From Variovorax sp. dw_308 (GTDB lineage Bacteria; Pseudomonadota; Gammaproteobacteria; Burkholderiales; Burkholderiaceae_C), in NCBI RefSeq assembly GCF_019207085.1, contig NZ_JAATOM010000003.1:496001-560000 (forward strand): DNA of 64,000 bases, read 5' to 3'. Position numbers and translations under genes: made by a program. Under the pieces are notes generated by a model that saw only the letters and a program-made list of their open reading frames with translations, was not told the DNA's origin and made no database searches. Positions 19,385 through 28,429 of the stretch are shown here, in pieces; the stretch's first letter is position 1; the number at the start of each line of letters is the position of its first letter.

Positions 19385-20287
19385 TCAGCCCACGCCGTTG
19401 GCCGTGAACCACTCCAGCGCGCGCCGCCAGCCATCATTGGCCGCGCTCTTCACGTAGCTGGGGCGGTAGTCGGCATGGAAGGCGTGACCCGCTTCCGCGT
19501 ACACGACGAGCTGCGAGGCCCTGGCAGCAGGCGTACCGATCGCCAGGACCGATTTCATCTTATCAATCGTGTCAAGCGGAATGCCTTGGTCCTGGCCGCC
19601 GTAGAGACCCAGCACCGGCGCCTGCAACATCGCGCCGACGTCGACCGGTTGCCGGGGTGTGAGCGCGCTCGCCTGTCCCACCAACCGGCCATACCAGGCT
19701 ACGCCAGCCTTGACCTTGCCCGTGGCCGCATACAGCCACACGATGCGCCCACCCCAGCAGAACCCGGTGATGCCGGCCTTGGCCACGTTGCCGCCATTCG
19801 CGCCCGCGAAGTCGAGTGCGCCATCCAGGTCGGCCAGCACTTGCGCATCCGGCACCTTCGACACGATCTCGCCCATGAGCTTCGAGGTGTCGGCGAACTT
19901 GCGCGGATCCCCTTGGCGCGCATAGAGCTCCGGCGCGATCGCGAGAAAGCCCTGGTGCGCGAAGCGGCGGCAGGTGTCGGCGATGTAGTCGGTCACGCCG
20001 AACGCCTCCTGGACCACGAGGATCACCGGCAGGTCCGCCTTGCCGGCGGGCATGGCCATGTAGGCCGGCACGTCGAAGCCATTCACCGCGTACCTCACCG
20101 GCCCGGCTTTCAGGCCTTCGCCTGTCGTGTTGACCACGGTCTGCGCCGCGATCGGCAGCGTCGCCGCCGCATAGCCCACGCCGATCGCGATCTTGAGCGC
20201 GGTGCGGCGCGACGCGCCCGCCGCGCTGGAATCGCCGGGGTGCAGGGAATCGAATTCGTTCTTCAGGTCTGGGTGGAGCATCGACAT
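19385..20287 (-). CDS. dienelactone hydrolase-family protein with Tat-like signal
   Basis: Alpha/beta hydrolase of 300 residues. The N-terminus has a twin-arginine-like segment (SRRTALKIAIGVGYAAA, about 27-43), suggesting export. The dienelactone hydrolase domain follows, with the nucleophile cysteine in GFCWGG, an acidic residue in YGGQDQG and the catalytic histidine in EAGHAFH. Classical members hydrolyse cis- or trans-dienelactone in chloroaromatic breakdown, but many paralogues act on other esters. There is no chlorocatechol gene nearby, so the role is unclear. A strong terminator follows. Confidence 0.88.
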   Translation of the reverse strand: MSMLHPDLKNEFDSLHPGDSSAAGASRRTALKIAIGVGYAAATLPIAAQTVVNTTGEGLKAGPVRYAVNGFDVPAYMAMPAGKADLPVILVVQEAFGVTDYIADTCRRFAHQGFLAIAPELYARQGDPRKFADTSKLMGEIVSKVPDAQVLADLDGALDFAGANGGNVAKAGITGFCWGGRIVWLYAATGKVKAGVAWYGRLVGQASALTPRQPVDVGAMLQAPVLGLYGGQDQGIPLDTIDKMKSVLAIGTPAARASQLVVYAEAGHAFHADYRPSYVKSAANDGWRRALEWFTANGVG

Positions 20288-20618
20288 TCCTTTGGCGTGG
20301 AATCACCGAGCCGATGAGAAAAAACAGGCGCTGTGACGGAAAGCGGCGCACGCCCCCGCGTGGTGAAGGAATGCACCTACTTCAGTCGTTGCAACGCGGA
20401 TCGAAAAGCGGACAGCCGAACGCAGAAGGAAGTCAAAAATACGCAAAAGTCGCAAAAGTCGCAAAAGTCGCAAAAGTCGCAAAAGTCGCAAAAGAGAGAT
20501 TCAAGAATTTTCTTGGTCTTCCCTTTGCGACTTCTGCGAAACCTTTGCGACTTCTGCGTTCGGCTGCCCGATCCCGCATCCGCGACGTCCTATCCCAAGG
20601 CCGTCCGCACGAAGGCGT
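20288..20618. other. 331-bp non-coding gap holding a repeat element
   Basis: No plausible gene on either strand. The middle (20413-20566) is an inverted-repeat element with a tandem repeat, described separately. The part next to the hydrolase gene should hold its promoter. The region is also the 3' untranslated region of polA. Confidence 0.8.
20413..20566. repeat. long inverted repeat with 9-bp tandem copies, 3' of polA
   Basis: The ends are a perfect 16-bp inverted repeat: CAGCCGAACGCAGAAG at 20413-20428 and its complement at 20551-20566. Between them, the left arm holds CGCAAAAGT five times plus a sixth copy ending in A (20442-20495). The right arm holds two exact copies of the 17-mer CCTTTGCGACTTCTGCG (20522-20538 and 20542-20558), which is roughly complementary to the left repeats. 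The centre has CAAGAATTTTCTTG. As RNA, either strand could fold into one long imperfect hairpin. Confidence 0.9.
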
Positions 20619-23414
20619 TCAGTGCGCCTTGTCCCAGTTAGGCCCGAAGCCGATCTCGGCCAGCAGCGGCACCTTCAGCGCGGCCACGCCGGCCATGATG
20701 CGCGGGATCTCGGTGCGCACCCAGTCGGCTTCGGTCTCGGGCACTTCGAAAACCAGTTCGTCGTGCACCTGCATGATCATCTTCGTTCCGCGCTGCTCGG
20801 CATCGAGCACGCGCTGCACCTCGACCATGCTGAGCTTGATGAGGTCGGCCGCCGTGCCCTGCATCGGCGCGTTGATGGCCGCGCGCTCCGCGCCGCCGCG
20901 GCGCGGGCCATTGGGTGAATTGATCTCCGGCAGGTAGAGGCGGCGCCCGAACACGGTCTCGACATAGCCCTTCTCCTTGGCCAGCGCCTTGGTCTCGTCC
21001 ATGTAGACCTTCACGCCCGGATAGCGCTGGAAGTAGCGGTCGATATACGCTGCCGCAGCCTTGGTCTCGATGCCGAGGTTGCGCGCGAGTCCGAAGCTGC
21101 TCATGCCGTAGATGAGGCCGAAGTTGATCACCTTCGCATAGCGCCGCTGCTCGCTCGACACCTGGTCCGGCGTGCTGCCGAACACCTCCGCCGCGGTCGC
21201 GCGGTGCACGTCGATTCCCTCGGTGAAGGCGCGCAGCAGCGACGCGTCGTCGCTCAGGTGCGCCATGATGCGCAGCTCGATCTGCGAATAGTCGGCGCTC
21301 GCGATCACGCTGCCCGCCGGCGCCACGAAGGCCTCGCGCACGCGCCGGCCTTCCGGCGTGCGGATCGGGATGTTCTGCAGGTTGGGATCGTTGCTGCTCA
21401 ACCGCCCCGTCACCGCCACCGCCTGCGCGTAGTGCGTGTGCACGCGGCCGCTGCGCGGGTTCGCGAGCTGGCCGAGCTTGTCGGTGTAGGTGCCCTTGAG
21501 CTTCGACAGGCCGCGGTGCTCGAGGATCTTGGCCGGCAGCGGATAGTCCTCCGCCAGCTTTTCCAGCACCTCTTCATCCGTGCTCGGCGCGCCGCTCGGT
21601 GTCTTCTTGATCACCGGCAGGCCGAGCTTGTTGAAGAAGATGTCGCCGATCTGCTTCGGCGAGCCGAGGTTGAAGGGCTGCCCCGCGATCTCGTAGGCCT
21701 CCTGTTCCAGCGCCATGATGCGCGTGCCCAGCTCGTGGCTTTGCGCCGAGAGCTGCGCCGCGTCGATCAGCACACCGTTGCGTTCGATGCGATACAACGC
21801 CTCGCTGCTCTGCATCTCCAGCTGGTAGATGAAGTTCAGTTTCTCGTCGGCCTGCAACCGGGGCCAGAGCGCGAGGTGAACGTCGAGCGTCTGGTCGCTG
21901 TCCTCGCACGAATATTCCGCTGCCTTGTCGATCGACACCTGGTTGAACGAGATCTGGTGAGCGCCCTTGCCGCAAAGGTCTTCGTAGTCGATGCCGCTGC
22001 GGCCCAGGTGGCGCTCGGCCAGGCTGGCCAGGCCATGCGGCTTGTGCACTTCGAGCACATAGCTCTGCAACATGGTGTCGTGTGCATAGCCCTGCACCTC
22101 GATGCCGTGGTTCGCGAACACATGGCGGTCGTACTTGACGTGCTGACCGAGCTTCTTCCTCGCGCCGTTCTCAAGCCAGGGCTTGAGCCTGGCGAGCACC
22201 TCGTCGCGCGGCAACTGCGCGGGCGCATCGGGGTAGTCGTGGCTCACCGGCACATAGGCCGCCTCGCCCGGCTTCACGCTGAAGCTGACGCCGACGATCT
22301 CGGCGCGACTCTCGTCGAGCGAGGTGGTCTCGGTATCGATCGCGACCAGTTCTGCCGCCTCGATCTTCGCCAGCCAGGCGTCGAACAGCTCCCACGTCGT
22401 GACGGTGTCGTAGGACAGGTTGCTGACCTTCTCGGCCGCCGCCATCGCCGGCTCGTCGAACAGGCCGGGGTTGGGATCGGCGCTCTTCTGACCCTTGTTG
22501 CTTTCCTCGATGAGCTCCGGCGGAACGGCATGCGTTTCAAGCGTCTTCACGAGGCTCTTGAAACCGTATTTCTCGTAGAAGGTCTTGAGCTCCTCGACCT
22601 GCTGCGCACCGGGCACCAGCGCGTCGAGCGCAGGCAGGCCGGCCACGTGTTCCGCCAGGTCGCAGTCGGTGCGGATCGTCACGAGGCGCTTGCCCTGCGG
22701 CAACCAGTCCAGCGCCTTGCGCAGGTTCTCGCCGGCCTGCCCCTTGACCTCTGCCGCCCGCGCGATCAGTCCGTCGAGCGAGCCGTATTCCAGCAGCCAT
22801 TTGGCGGCAGTCTTGGGCCCGACCTTCTCCACCCCCGGCACGTTGTCGACCGAATCGCCCACCAGCGTCTGGTAGTCGATCATCAGCTTGGGCGGCACGC
22901 CGAATTCCGCCGTCACGCCCGCCACGTCGCGCTTCTTGCCGTTCATCGTGTCGATGATGGTGATGTGCTCGTCGACCAGCTGGCTCATGTCCTTGTCGCC
23001 GCTCGACACGATGACTTCAACGCCCTGGTCGGCGGCGGTGCGCGCCAGCGTGCCGATCACGTCGTCGGCCTCCACGCCCGGCACCACCATCACCGGCCAG
23101 CCGAGCAGCCGCACCACCTCGTAGATCGGCGGCACCTGGCTGCGCAGGTCGTCGGGCATCGGTGAGCGGTTGGCCTTGTAGTCGCCATACCAGTCGTCGC
23201 GAAAAGTCTTGCCCGGCGCATCGAAGACGCAGGCGGCATAGTCGGCCCGCACTTCGCGGCGCAGCGCCTGGGTCATGTTGATCATCCCGCGGATCGCGCC
23301 GGTGGCGGGGCTGGTCGCGTCGCCGGGCACGGCGCGCAGGTCCGGCATGGCGTGGAAGGCACGGTAAAGGTAGCTCGATCCGTCGACGAGCAGCAGCGTT
23401 TTCTTGTCGGTCAT
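20619..23414 (-). CDS. polA: DNA polymerase I
   Basis: Repair and Okazaki-processing polymerase of 931 residues, normal family length. All three activities look intact. The 5' nuclease domain (1 to about 300) starts with LLLVDGSSYLYRAFHA. The 3'-5' exonuclease has LVAIDTETTSLD, KYDRHVF and YSCEDSD, the DEDDy ligands. The polymerase domain has motif A (ASADYSQIELRIMAH), the O-helix region with RRYAKVINFGLIYG, and motif C (QVHDELVFEV). It is divergent from the DUF2782 gene. A structured repeat follows its stop instead of a simple terminator. Confidence 0.97.
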   Translation of the reverse strand: MTDKKTLLLVDGSSYLYRAFHAMPDLRAVPGDATSPATGAIRGMINMTQALRREVRADYAACVFDAPGKTFRDDWYGDYKANRSPMPDDLRSQVPPIYEVVRLLGWPVMVVPGVEADDVIGTLARTAADQGVEVIVSSGDKDMSQLVDEHITIIDTMNGKKRDVAGVTAEFGVPPKLMIDYQTLVGDSVDNVPGVEKVGPKTAAKWLLEYGSLDGLIARAAEVKGQAGENLRKALDWLPQGKRLVTIRTDCDLAEHVAGLPALDALVPGAQQVEELKTFYEKYGFKSLVKTLETHAVPPELIEESNKGQKSADPNPGLFDEPAMAAAEKVSNLSYDTVTTWELFDAWLAKIEAAELVAIDTETTSLDESRAEIVGVSFSVKPGEAAYVPVSHDYPDAPAQLPRDEVLARLKPWLENGARKKLGQHVKYDRHVFANHGIEVQGYAHDTMLQSYVLEVHKPHGLASLAERHLGRSGIDYEDLCGKGAHQISFNQVSIDKAAEYSCEDSDQTLDVHLALWPRLQADEKLNFIYQLEMQSSEALYRIERNGVLIDAAQLSAQSHELGTRIMALEQEAYEIAGQPFNLGSPKQIGDIFFNKLGLPVIKKTPSGAPSTDEEVLEKLAEDYPLPAKILEHRGLSKLKGTYTDKLGQLANPRSGRVHTHYAQAVAVTGRLSSNDPNLQNIPIRTPEGRRVREAFVAPAGSVIASADYSQIELRIMAHLSDDASLLRAFTEGIDVHRATAAEVFGSTPDQVSSEQRRYAKVINFGLIYGMSSFGLARNLGIETKAAAAYIDRYFQRYPGVKVYMDETKALAKEKGYVETVFGRRLYLPEINSPNGPRRGGAERAAINAPMQGTAADLIKLSMVEVQRVLDAEQRGTKMIMQVHDELVFEVPETEADWVRTEIPRIMAGVAALKVPLLAEIGFGPNWDKAH

Positions 23415-23499
23415 CGGGCCATTTTGCCCCGCGCCGAAAGCGCCTCCGACGGGCGCCCGCCGCTGGCACCTTCTTACAACGCGGGCATGTGCAGCGGCC

Positions 23500-23505
23500 T
23501 ACAAT
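23500..23505 (+). promoter_or_regulatory. -10-like box next to the DUF2782 start codon
   Basis: TACAAT ends seven bases before the ATG at 23513. If used, transcription would begin at or within a few bases of the start codon, giving a nearly leaderless mRNA. No clear -35 element is visible. Confidence 0.35.
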
Positions 23506-23512
23506 CCCGCTC

Positions 23513-23887
23513 ATGCGCCGACTCCATTTGCTGCCCGTTCGCCATACCCTTGCGGTATTCGCCTGTGTATTGCCGCTGGCAGCCGTCCATGCCCAGACGC
23601 CACAGCCGGCGCCTGCGCAAGCCGCGCCGCAGGTGCCGCCCGTCCCCGAGGGCGCGTCGGGCCGGCAGAACCAGAAGATCGAGAACATCCACGTCGAAGA
23701 CGGCAACGCCACGGTCGACGAGGTTCGCTACGGCGGCCAGACCCAGAGCATCACCGTCAAGCCCAAGGGCACCGCTCCCGAGTACGAGGTGCTGCCAGGC
23801 ACCGGCGCCCGCGCGCAGCAGAACCAGCCTGGCCAATCCGACGCCGGGGGCAATGGCCCGCGGGTCTGGAACGTCTTCAAGTTCTGA
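23513..23887 (+). CDS. DUF2782 secreted protein
   Basis: Small exported protein of 124 residues. The signal peptide spans about residues 1-29 (ends AVHAQ). A Pro/Ala/Gln linker follows, then the DUF2782 core with QKIENIHVEDGNATVDEVRY, YEVLP and the C-terminal PRVWNVFKF. The function is unknown; the gene is found next to polA and thrB in many Burkholderiales. The ATG at 23513 gives a good signal peptide; a GTG at 23489 is possible but adds an odd leader. It precedes thrB by 6 bp, so the two are likely co-transcribed. Confidence 0.85.
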   Translation: MRRLHLLPVRHTLAVFACVLPLAAVHAQTPQPAPAQAAPQVPPVPEGASGRQNQKIENIHVEDGNATVDEVRYGGQTQSITVKPKGTAPEYEVLPGTGARAQQNQPGQSDAGGNGPRVWNVFKF

Positions 23888-23893
23888 GCGTCC

Positions 23894-24946
23894 GTGGCTG
23901 TCTTCACGGAAGTCGCGCCGGATGAAGCGCGCGCGTTGCTGCAACGCCTGGACCTCGGTGAACTGCGCGAGTTGCGCGGCATCCAGGGCGGTATCGAGAA
24001 CACCAACTACTTCGCCACCACCGACCGTGGCGAATACGTGCTGACGCTGTTCGAGCGGCTGCACTGCGACCAGCTCCCCTACTACCTCTGCCTGATGCAG
24101 CACTTGGCGGAGCGCGGCATTCCGGTGCCCGCGCCGGCCGCCGATCCGGCCATCCATCTCGCGCCGATGGGCCATGCGCTGGAGCGCGCCGCCAACGCGC
24201 CTTGCGAACTGCTGCACACGGTGCAGGGCAAGCCGGCCGCCGTGGTGCAGAAGCTGGCCGGCCACAGCGAGCTCCAGCCGACTGCAGCGCATTGCACCGA
24301 GTTGGGCCGCCTGCTGGCCCGCATGCACATCGCCGCGCGCGACTTCCCGCGCATCCAGCCCAACCTGCGCGGGCTGCCCTGGTGGAACGAAACCACCCCG
24401 GTCGTGCTGCCCTATCTCGATGCGCCGCAGGCGTCATTGCTGCAAGGCGAACTGGCCTACCAGAACCATGTGGCCGAGTCCTCCGCCTACCTCGCCCTGC
24501 CGCGCGGCCCGATCCATGCCGACCTGTTCCGCGACAACGCCATGTTCTCCGTGGACGAGGACGGCAAGCCGCGCCTGACCGGCGTGTTCGACCTCTACTT
24601 CGCCGGCACCGACACCTGGCTGTTCGACCTTGCCGTGTGCCTGAACGACTGGGCCATCGACCTGCCCACCGGCGCGCCCGACGAAGACCGCTCCGCCGCC
24701 CTGCTCGACGCCTACTGCGCCGTGCGCCCCCTGAACCCGTCCGAACGCAAGCTGCTGCCCGCCATGCTGCGCGCCGCCGCGCTGCGCTTCTGGATCTCGC
24801 GCCTGTGGGACTTCCACCTGCCGCGTGAAGCCAGCATGCTCAAGCCGCACGACCCGACGCACTTCGAGCGTGTCCTGCGCCAGCGTGTCCGGCAACTGGA
24901 CGCCCCGCTGCACGTGCGGCCCGCATTGCAAACCGCCCGCCCATGA
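23894..24946 (+). CDS. thrB: homoserine kinase, APH-like (ThrB type II)
   Basis: Phosphorylates L-homoserine for threonine synthesis. This is the kinase-fold form found in Pseudomonas and Burkholderiales, not the GHMP form of E. coli. It has 350 residues. The conserved N-terminus MAVFTEVAPDEARALL leads to GGIENTNYF, then the catalytic loop GPIHADLFRDNAMF and the metal-binding FDLYFAGTDTWLFDLAV. The start is GTG at 23894, which matches the family N-terminus. Its stop overlaps the next ATG by four bases. The partner thr genes are not in the window. Confidence 0.93.
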   Translation: MAVFTEVAPDEARALLQRLDLGELRELRGIQGGIENTNYFATTDRGEYVLTLFERLHCDQLPYYLCLMQHLAERGIPVPAPAADPAIHLAPMGHALERAANAPCELLHTVQGKPAAVVQKLAGHSELQPTAAHCTELGRLLARMHIAARDFPRIQPNLRGLPWWNETTPVVLPYLDAPQASLLQGELAYQNHVAESSAYLALPRGPIHADLFRDNAMFSVDEDGKPRLTGVFDLYFAGTDTWLFDLAVCLNDWAIDLPTGAPDEDRSAALLDAYCAVRPLNPSERKLLPAMLRAAALRFWISRLWDFHLPREASMLKPHDPTHFERVLRQRVRQLDAPLHVRPALQTARP

Positions 24947-25746
24947 AACTCCACCTCGTACCAGCCCGCGCAGGAGTCGAATGGGTCCGGCTCGGCCTGC
25001 GCACCTTCTGGCGGCAGCCGCTGGCTTTCATCTCGCTGTTCTTCGCCTTGATGGCGCTGATCTCGATCGTCGCGCAAGTGCCGTTCCTCGGCGGCTTCCT
25101 GCCTTTCCTGTTCGTGCCGGTGCTGACGCTGGGCATGATGGTCGCGGCGTCGGTAGCGAGCAACGCCGAGACGCCAAAGCCCGTCGGTGCCGCCATGTTC
25201 TCCGCGGCCATCCAGGCCTTTCGCCTGCGGTGGCGACCGATGATGGTGCTGGGCGTCATCTCCGCCCTGTATTTCGCAGTGGTGGTCGGATTTTCCGCGC
25301 TGATCGACGGCGGACTGGTTGCAGGCGCCTACCTGTTCAACAGCAGCGTCGCGCCGGAGGTCATGGCCGGCCGCCGGTTCCAGCTGGCGCAGCTGTTCGT
25401 GATGTGCCTGAACCTGCCGCTGTCGCTGGCCATGTGGCATGCGCCAGGGCTCGTGCACTGGCACGGCGTCGAGCCGGTCAAGAGCCTTTTCTTCAGCCTG
25501 GTGGCGCTGTTTCGCAACTTCAGCGCGTATGCGATGTTCCTGTTGTCGTGGTTCGGCGTGTGCATGCTCGCGGCCGTCGGCTTCGCGCTGATCGCCACGC
25601 TGCTGGTCGGCGTCGGCGCGCTGGCGCTGGGGGACGCGGCATCGGTGCTCGGCGGCGCGCTCATGATCGCCTGCGCCCTGTCGCTGGCGGCGATGCCGCT
25701 CAGTTCCACCTGGTTCAGTTTCCGCGATACCTTCGACGCGGACTGA
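24943..25746 (+). CDS. BPSS1780-family membrane protein
   Basis: Inner-membrane protein of 267 residues with about six hydrophobic helices. The N-terminus KLHLVPARAGVEWVRLGLRTFWRQPLAF is typical of the BPSS1780 family, which commonly follows thrB in Burkholderiales. No function is established. Translation is coupled to thrB through an ATGA overlap. It ends 33 bp from the convergent uvrD gene, and no hairpin with a T-run is visible between them. Confidence 0.85.
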   Translation: MKLHLVPARAGVEWVRLGLRTFWRQPLAFISLFFALMALISIVAQVPFLGGFLPFLFVPVLTLGMMVAASVASNAETPKPVGAAMFSAAIQAFRLRWRPMMVLGVISALYFAVVVGFSALIDGGLVAGAYLFNSSVAPEVMAGRRFQLAQLFVMCLNLPLSLAMWHAPGLVHWHGVEPVKSLFFSLVALFRNFSAYAMFLLSWFGVCMLAAVGFALIATLLVGVGALALGDAASVLGGALMIACALSLAAMPLSSTWFSFRDTFDAD

Positions 25747-25779
25747 ATCTACCGGCCAGGGTCGCGGCCGGCGCGCCGC

Positions 25780-28194
25780 TCACACCGGCGTCAGCTTGGC
25801 CACCGACAGCGCCAGCCACTTGATGCCGTGCCGCGAGAACTTGATCTGCGCGCGCGCATCGTCTCCACTGCCTTCGAGCGCCACGACCGTGCCTTCGCCG
25901 AACTTGTTGTGGAACACCTGCTGGCTGATACGCAGGCCGTGCGCCGGTGCGGCCTTCTGGACCGGCACCGCGCCGCTGCCGTAGGTTTCGGGTGCGCGAC
26001 TGCCACTGCCGTAGCCTGACCCCGCTCCGAACCGGCTGCCGTAGCTTCCGCCACCCGCGCGTCCCGCGCTCGACGTACCGCCGCCAAACTGGCCAAAGCC
26101 CTGGTTCTTCGGCGTCAGCCACTTGAGCGCGCTCTCGGGCAACTCCTCGAAGAACCGGCTCTTGAGGTTGTAGCGCGTCTGGCCGTGCAGCATGCGTGTC
26201 TGCGAATGGCTCAGGTACAGGCGCTTGCGTGCGCGCGTGATCGCGACGTACATCAGGCGGCGCTCTTCCTCGAGGCTGTCGCGGTCGCTCATCGAGTTCT
26301 CGTGCGGGAACAGGCCCTCTTCCATGCCGGTGATGAACACGCAGTCGAACTCCAGGCCCTTGGCGGCGTGCACCGTCATGAGTTGCACGGCATCCTGTCC
26401 GGCCTTGGCCTGGTTGTCGCCGGACTCGAGCGCCGCATGCGTGAGGAAGGCGGCCAGCGGGCTCAGGGTTTCGCCGGTGTCCGCGTCGGGCGCAAGATCT
26501 GCCAGCGGGATGTCCAGCAGCGGCCGGCTGGAGTCGATGCCCTGGCTCGCGGCGCTCTGGCGCAACTCGTCGACCGGCAGCGCAACCGCGTCGCGGCCAA
26601 AGCCTTCCTGCGTGACGAAGCTCTCGGCGGCGTTCACCAGTTCGTCCAGGTTCTCCAGGCGGTCGGCGCCTTCGCGGTCGGCCTTGTAGTGCTCCACCAG
26701 CCCGCTGTGGTCGAGCACGAGCTCGATGATCTCCCGCAGCGATATGCCCTGCGTCTGCTCGCGCAACACATCGATCTTCGCGACGAAGGCCGACAGGTTC
26801 GAGCCGGCCTTGCCGCCGAGCAAGCCCACCGCATCGTGCAGCGACTGCCCCCGCGCCCGCGCCGCGTCCTGCAACTGCTCGATGCTTCGCGCGCCGATGC
26901 CGCGCGGCGGAAAGTTGACGACGCGCAGGAAGCTCGTGTCATCGTCCTTGTTTTCCAGCAGCCGCAGGTAGGCCAGCGCATGCTTGATTTCCGCGCGCTC
27001 GAAGAAACGCAGGCCGCCGTACACGCGGTACGGCACCGACGCATTGAACAGCGCGGTCTCAATGACCCGGCTCTGCGCGTTGCTGCGATAGAGCACGGCC
27101 ATTTCGCTGCGGTCGATGCCATCCCGCACCAGTTGCCGAATCTCGTCGACCATCCACTGGGCCTCGGCGAAATCGCTGGTCGATTCATACACGCGCACCG
27201 GCTCGCCCGGCCCCTGCTCGGTGCGCAGGTTCTTGCCGAGCCGCTTGGTGTTGTGTCCGATCAGCTCATTCGCCGAATCGAGGATGTTGCTGTAGCTGCG
27301 GTAGTTCTGCTCCAGCTTGATCTGCTGCTGCACATGGAACTCGCGCACGAAGTCGGCCATGTTGCCGACGCGCGCGCCGCGGAAGGCATAGATGCTCTGG
27401 TCGTCGTCGCCCACCGCGATCACGCTGTTGCCGCCCGGCCGGAACGTGCCCTCGATGGTCGCACCCGAGAGCATCTTGATCCAGGCGTACTGCAGCCGGT
27501 TCGTGTCCTGGAACTCGTCGATCAGGATGTGGCGAAAGCGGCGCTGGTAGTGCTCGCGAATGGGATCGTTGTCGCGCAGCAGTTCGTAGCTGCGCAGCAT
27601 GAGTTCGCCGAAGTCGACCACGCCCTCACGCTGGCATTGTTCTTCGTAGAGTTGATACAGCTCGATCTTCTTGCGATCGTCTTCGCTGCGCGCCTCGACG
27701 TCGCGCGGACGCAGCCCGTCCTCCTTCGCACCGGCGATGAACCATTGCGTCTGCTTGGCCGGAAAGCGCTCGTCGTCGACGTTGAATTGCTTCATCAGCC
27801 GCTTGATGGCCGAGAGCTGGTCCTGCGTGTCGAGGATCTGGAAGGTCGAGGGCAAGCCGGCCAGTTTCCAGTGCGCGCGCAGGAAGCGGTTGCACAGCCC
27901 GTGGAAGGTGCCGATCCACATGCCGCGCACATTGACCGGAAGCATCGCCGACAGCCGCGTCATCATTTCCTTCGCGGCCTTGTTGGTGAAGGTCACGGCC
28001 AGGATGCCGCCCGGCGACACCTGTCCTGTCTGCAGCAGCCACGCGATGCGCGTGGTCAGGACGCGGGTCTTGCCCGAGCCGGCGCCGGCCAGGATCAGCG
28101 CGTTGCCGGCGGGCAAGGTGACTGCGGCCAGTTGCTCCGGATTGAGGTTCTGGAGCAGGGGCGAGCCAGTCTGTGGCGCAAGATCGATGAGCAT
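25780..28194 (-). CDS. uvrD: UvrD/Rep-family DNA helicase
   Basis: Superfamily 1 3'-5' DNA helicase of 804 residues, acting in nucleotide excision and mismatch repair. Motifs in order: Q-motif LNPEQLAAV, Walker A GAGSGKT (about 38-44), IGTFHGLCNRFLR (Ia/Ib), Walker B with LIDEFQDTNRLQ, GDDDQSIYAFRGA (III), LEQNYRS (IV), TVHAAKGLEFD (V) and VAITRARK (VI). A Gly/Ser-rich linker near 720-750 leads to the C-terminal Tudor-like domain seen in UvrD/PcrA (FGEGTVVALEG). The ATG at 28194 was chosen because upstream codons add an unrelated basic leader. Confidence 0.94.
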   Translation of the reverse strand: MLIDLAPQTGSPLLQNLNPEQLAAVTLPAGNALILAGAGSGKTRVLTTRIAWLLQTGQVSPGGILAVTFTNKAAKEMMTRLSAMLPVNVRGMWIGTFHGLCNRFLRAHWKLAGLPSTFQILDTQDQLSAIKRLMKQFNVDDERFPAKQTQWFIAGAKEDGLRPRDVEARSEDDRKKIELYQLYEEQCQREGVVDFGELMLRSYELLRDNDPIREHYQRRFRHILIDEFQDTNRLQYAWIKMLSGATIEGTFRPGGNSVIAVGDDDQSIYAFRGARVGNMADFVREFHVQQQIKLEQNYRSYSNILDSANELIGHNTKRLGKNLRTEQGPGEPVRVYESTSDFAEAQWMVDEIRQLVRDGIDRSEMAVLYRSNAQSRVIETALFNASVPYRVYGGLRFFERAEIKHALAYLRLLENKDDDTSFLRVVNFPPRGIGARSIEQLQDAARARGQSLHDAVGLLGGKAGSNLSAFVAKIDVLREQTQGISLREIIELVLDHSGLVEHYKADREGADRLENLDELVNAAESFVTQEGFGRDAVALPVDELRQSAASQGIDSSRPLLDIPLADLAPDADTGETLSPLAAFLTHAALESGDNQAKAGQDAVQLMTVHAAKGLEFDCVFITGMEEGLFPHENSMSDRDSLEEERRLMYVAITRARKRLYLSHSQTRMLHGQTRYNLKSRFFEELPESALKWLTPKNQGFGQFGGGTSSAGRAGGGSYGSRFGAGSGYGSGSRAPETYGSGAVPVQKAAPAHGLRISQQVFHNKFGEGTVVALEGSGDDARAQIKFSRHGIKWLALSVAKLTPV

Positions 28195-28294
28195 CCGTCG
28201 ATTGTAGGAAGCGCGCCCGCCCCGGTCGCCGCGCATCTGCGCGACGTATAGGGTGTATACGAACAGGCTTTGGCCGGACGCCGCCGCGAGGGCG

Positions 28295-28300
28295 TAGAAT
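28295..28300 (+). promoter_or_regulatory. possible -10 box of guaC
   Basis: TAGAAT lies 129 bases before the guaC ATG and directly before a hairpin terminator. No good -35 is visible: TTGGCC at 28270 has a 19-base spacer. If this is the promoter, the transcript starts just before the hairpin at 28306. Confidence 0.4.
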
Positions 28301-28305
28301 CAGAC

Positions 28306-28337
28306 ACCGGGCCCAAGTTTCTTGCGCCCGGTTTTTT
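28306..28337 (+). terminator. intrinsic terminator in the guaC leader
   Basis: ACCGGGC and GCCCGGT pair over 7 bp, with an inner CAAG-TTT-CTTG stem stacked across a C-C mismatch, followed by six T. It points along the plus strand toward guaC. No plus-strand gene lies upstream for 2.5 kb, so it is best explained as a leader attenuator or the end of a small RNA. Confidence 0.8.
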
Positions 28338-28429
28338 GTGGGCGTCCCTCGCGGGGCGTCGCAAAAGCCGGCCGGACCAAGCGCTCATTCGTTCGTTCAA
28401 ACGATCCTCTCAAGGAGCCTTGGTTCATC

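Noticed and set aside
20442..20495. CRISPR array or minisatellite gene
   Set aside because: Units are 9 bp and contiguous with no spacers, and no cas genes are near. It belongs to a larger inverted repeat.
21204..23165. 653-codon plus-strand frame inside polA
   Set aside because: Antisense shadow of an intact polA with all motifs; composition is not protein-like.
28195..28429. Purine or guanidine riboswitch in the guaC leader
   Set aside because: Only a terminator hairpin is visible; no conserved aptamer loops were recognised.
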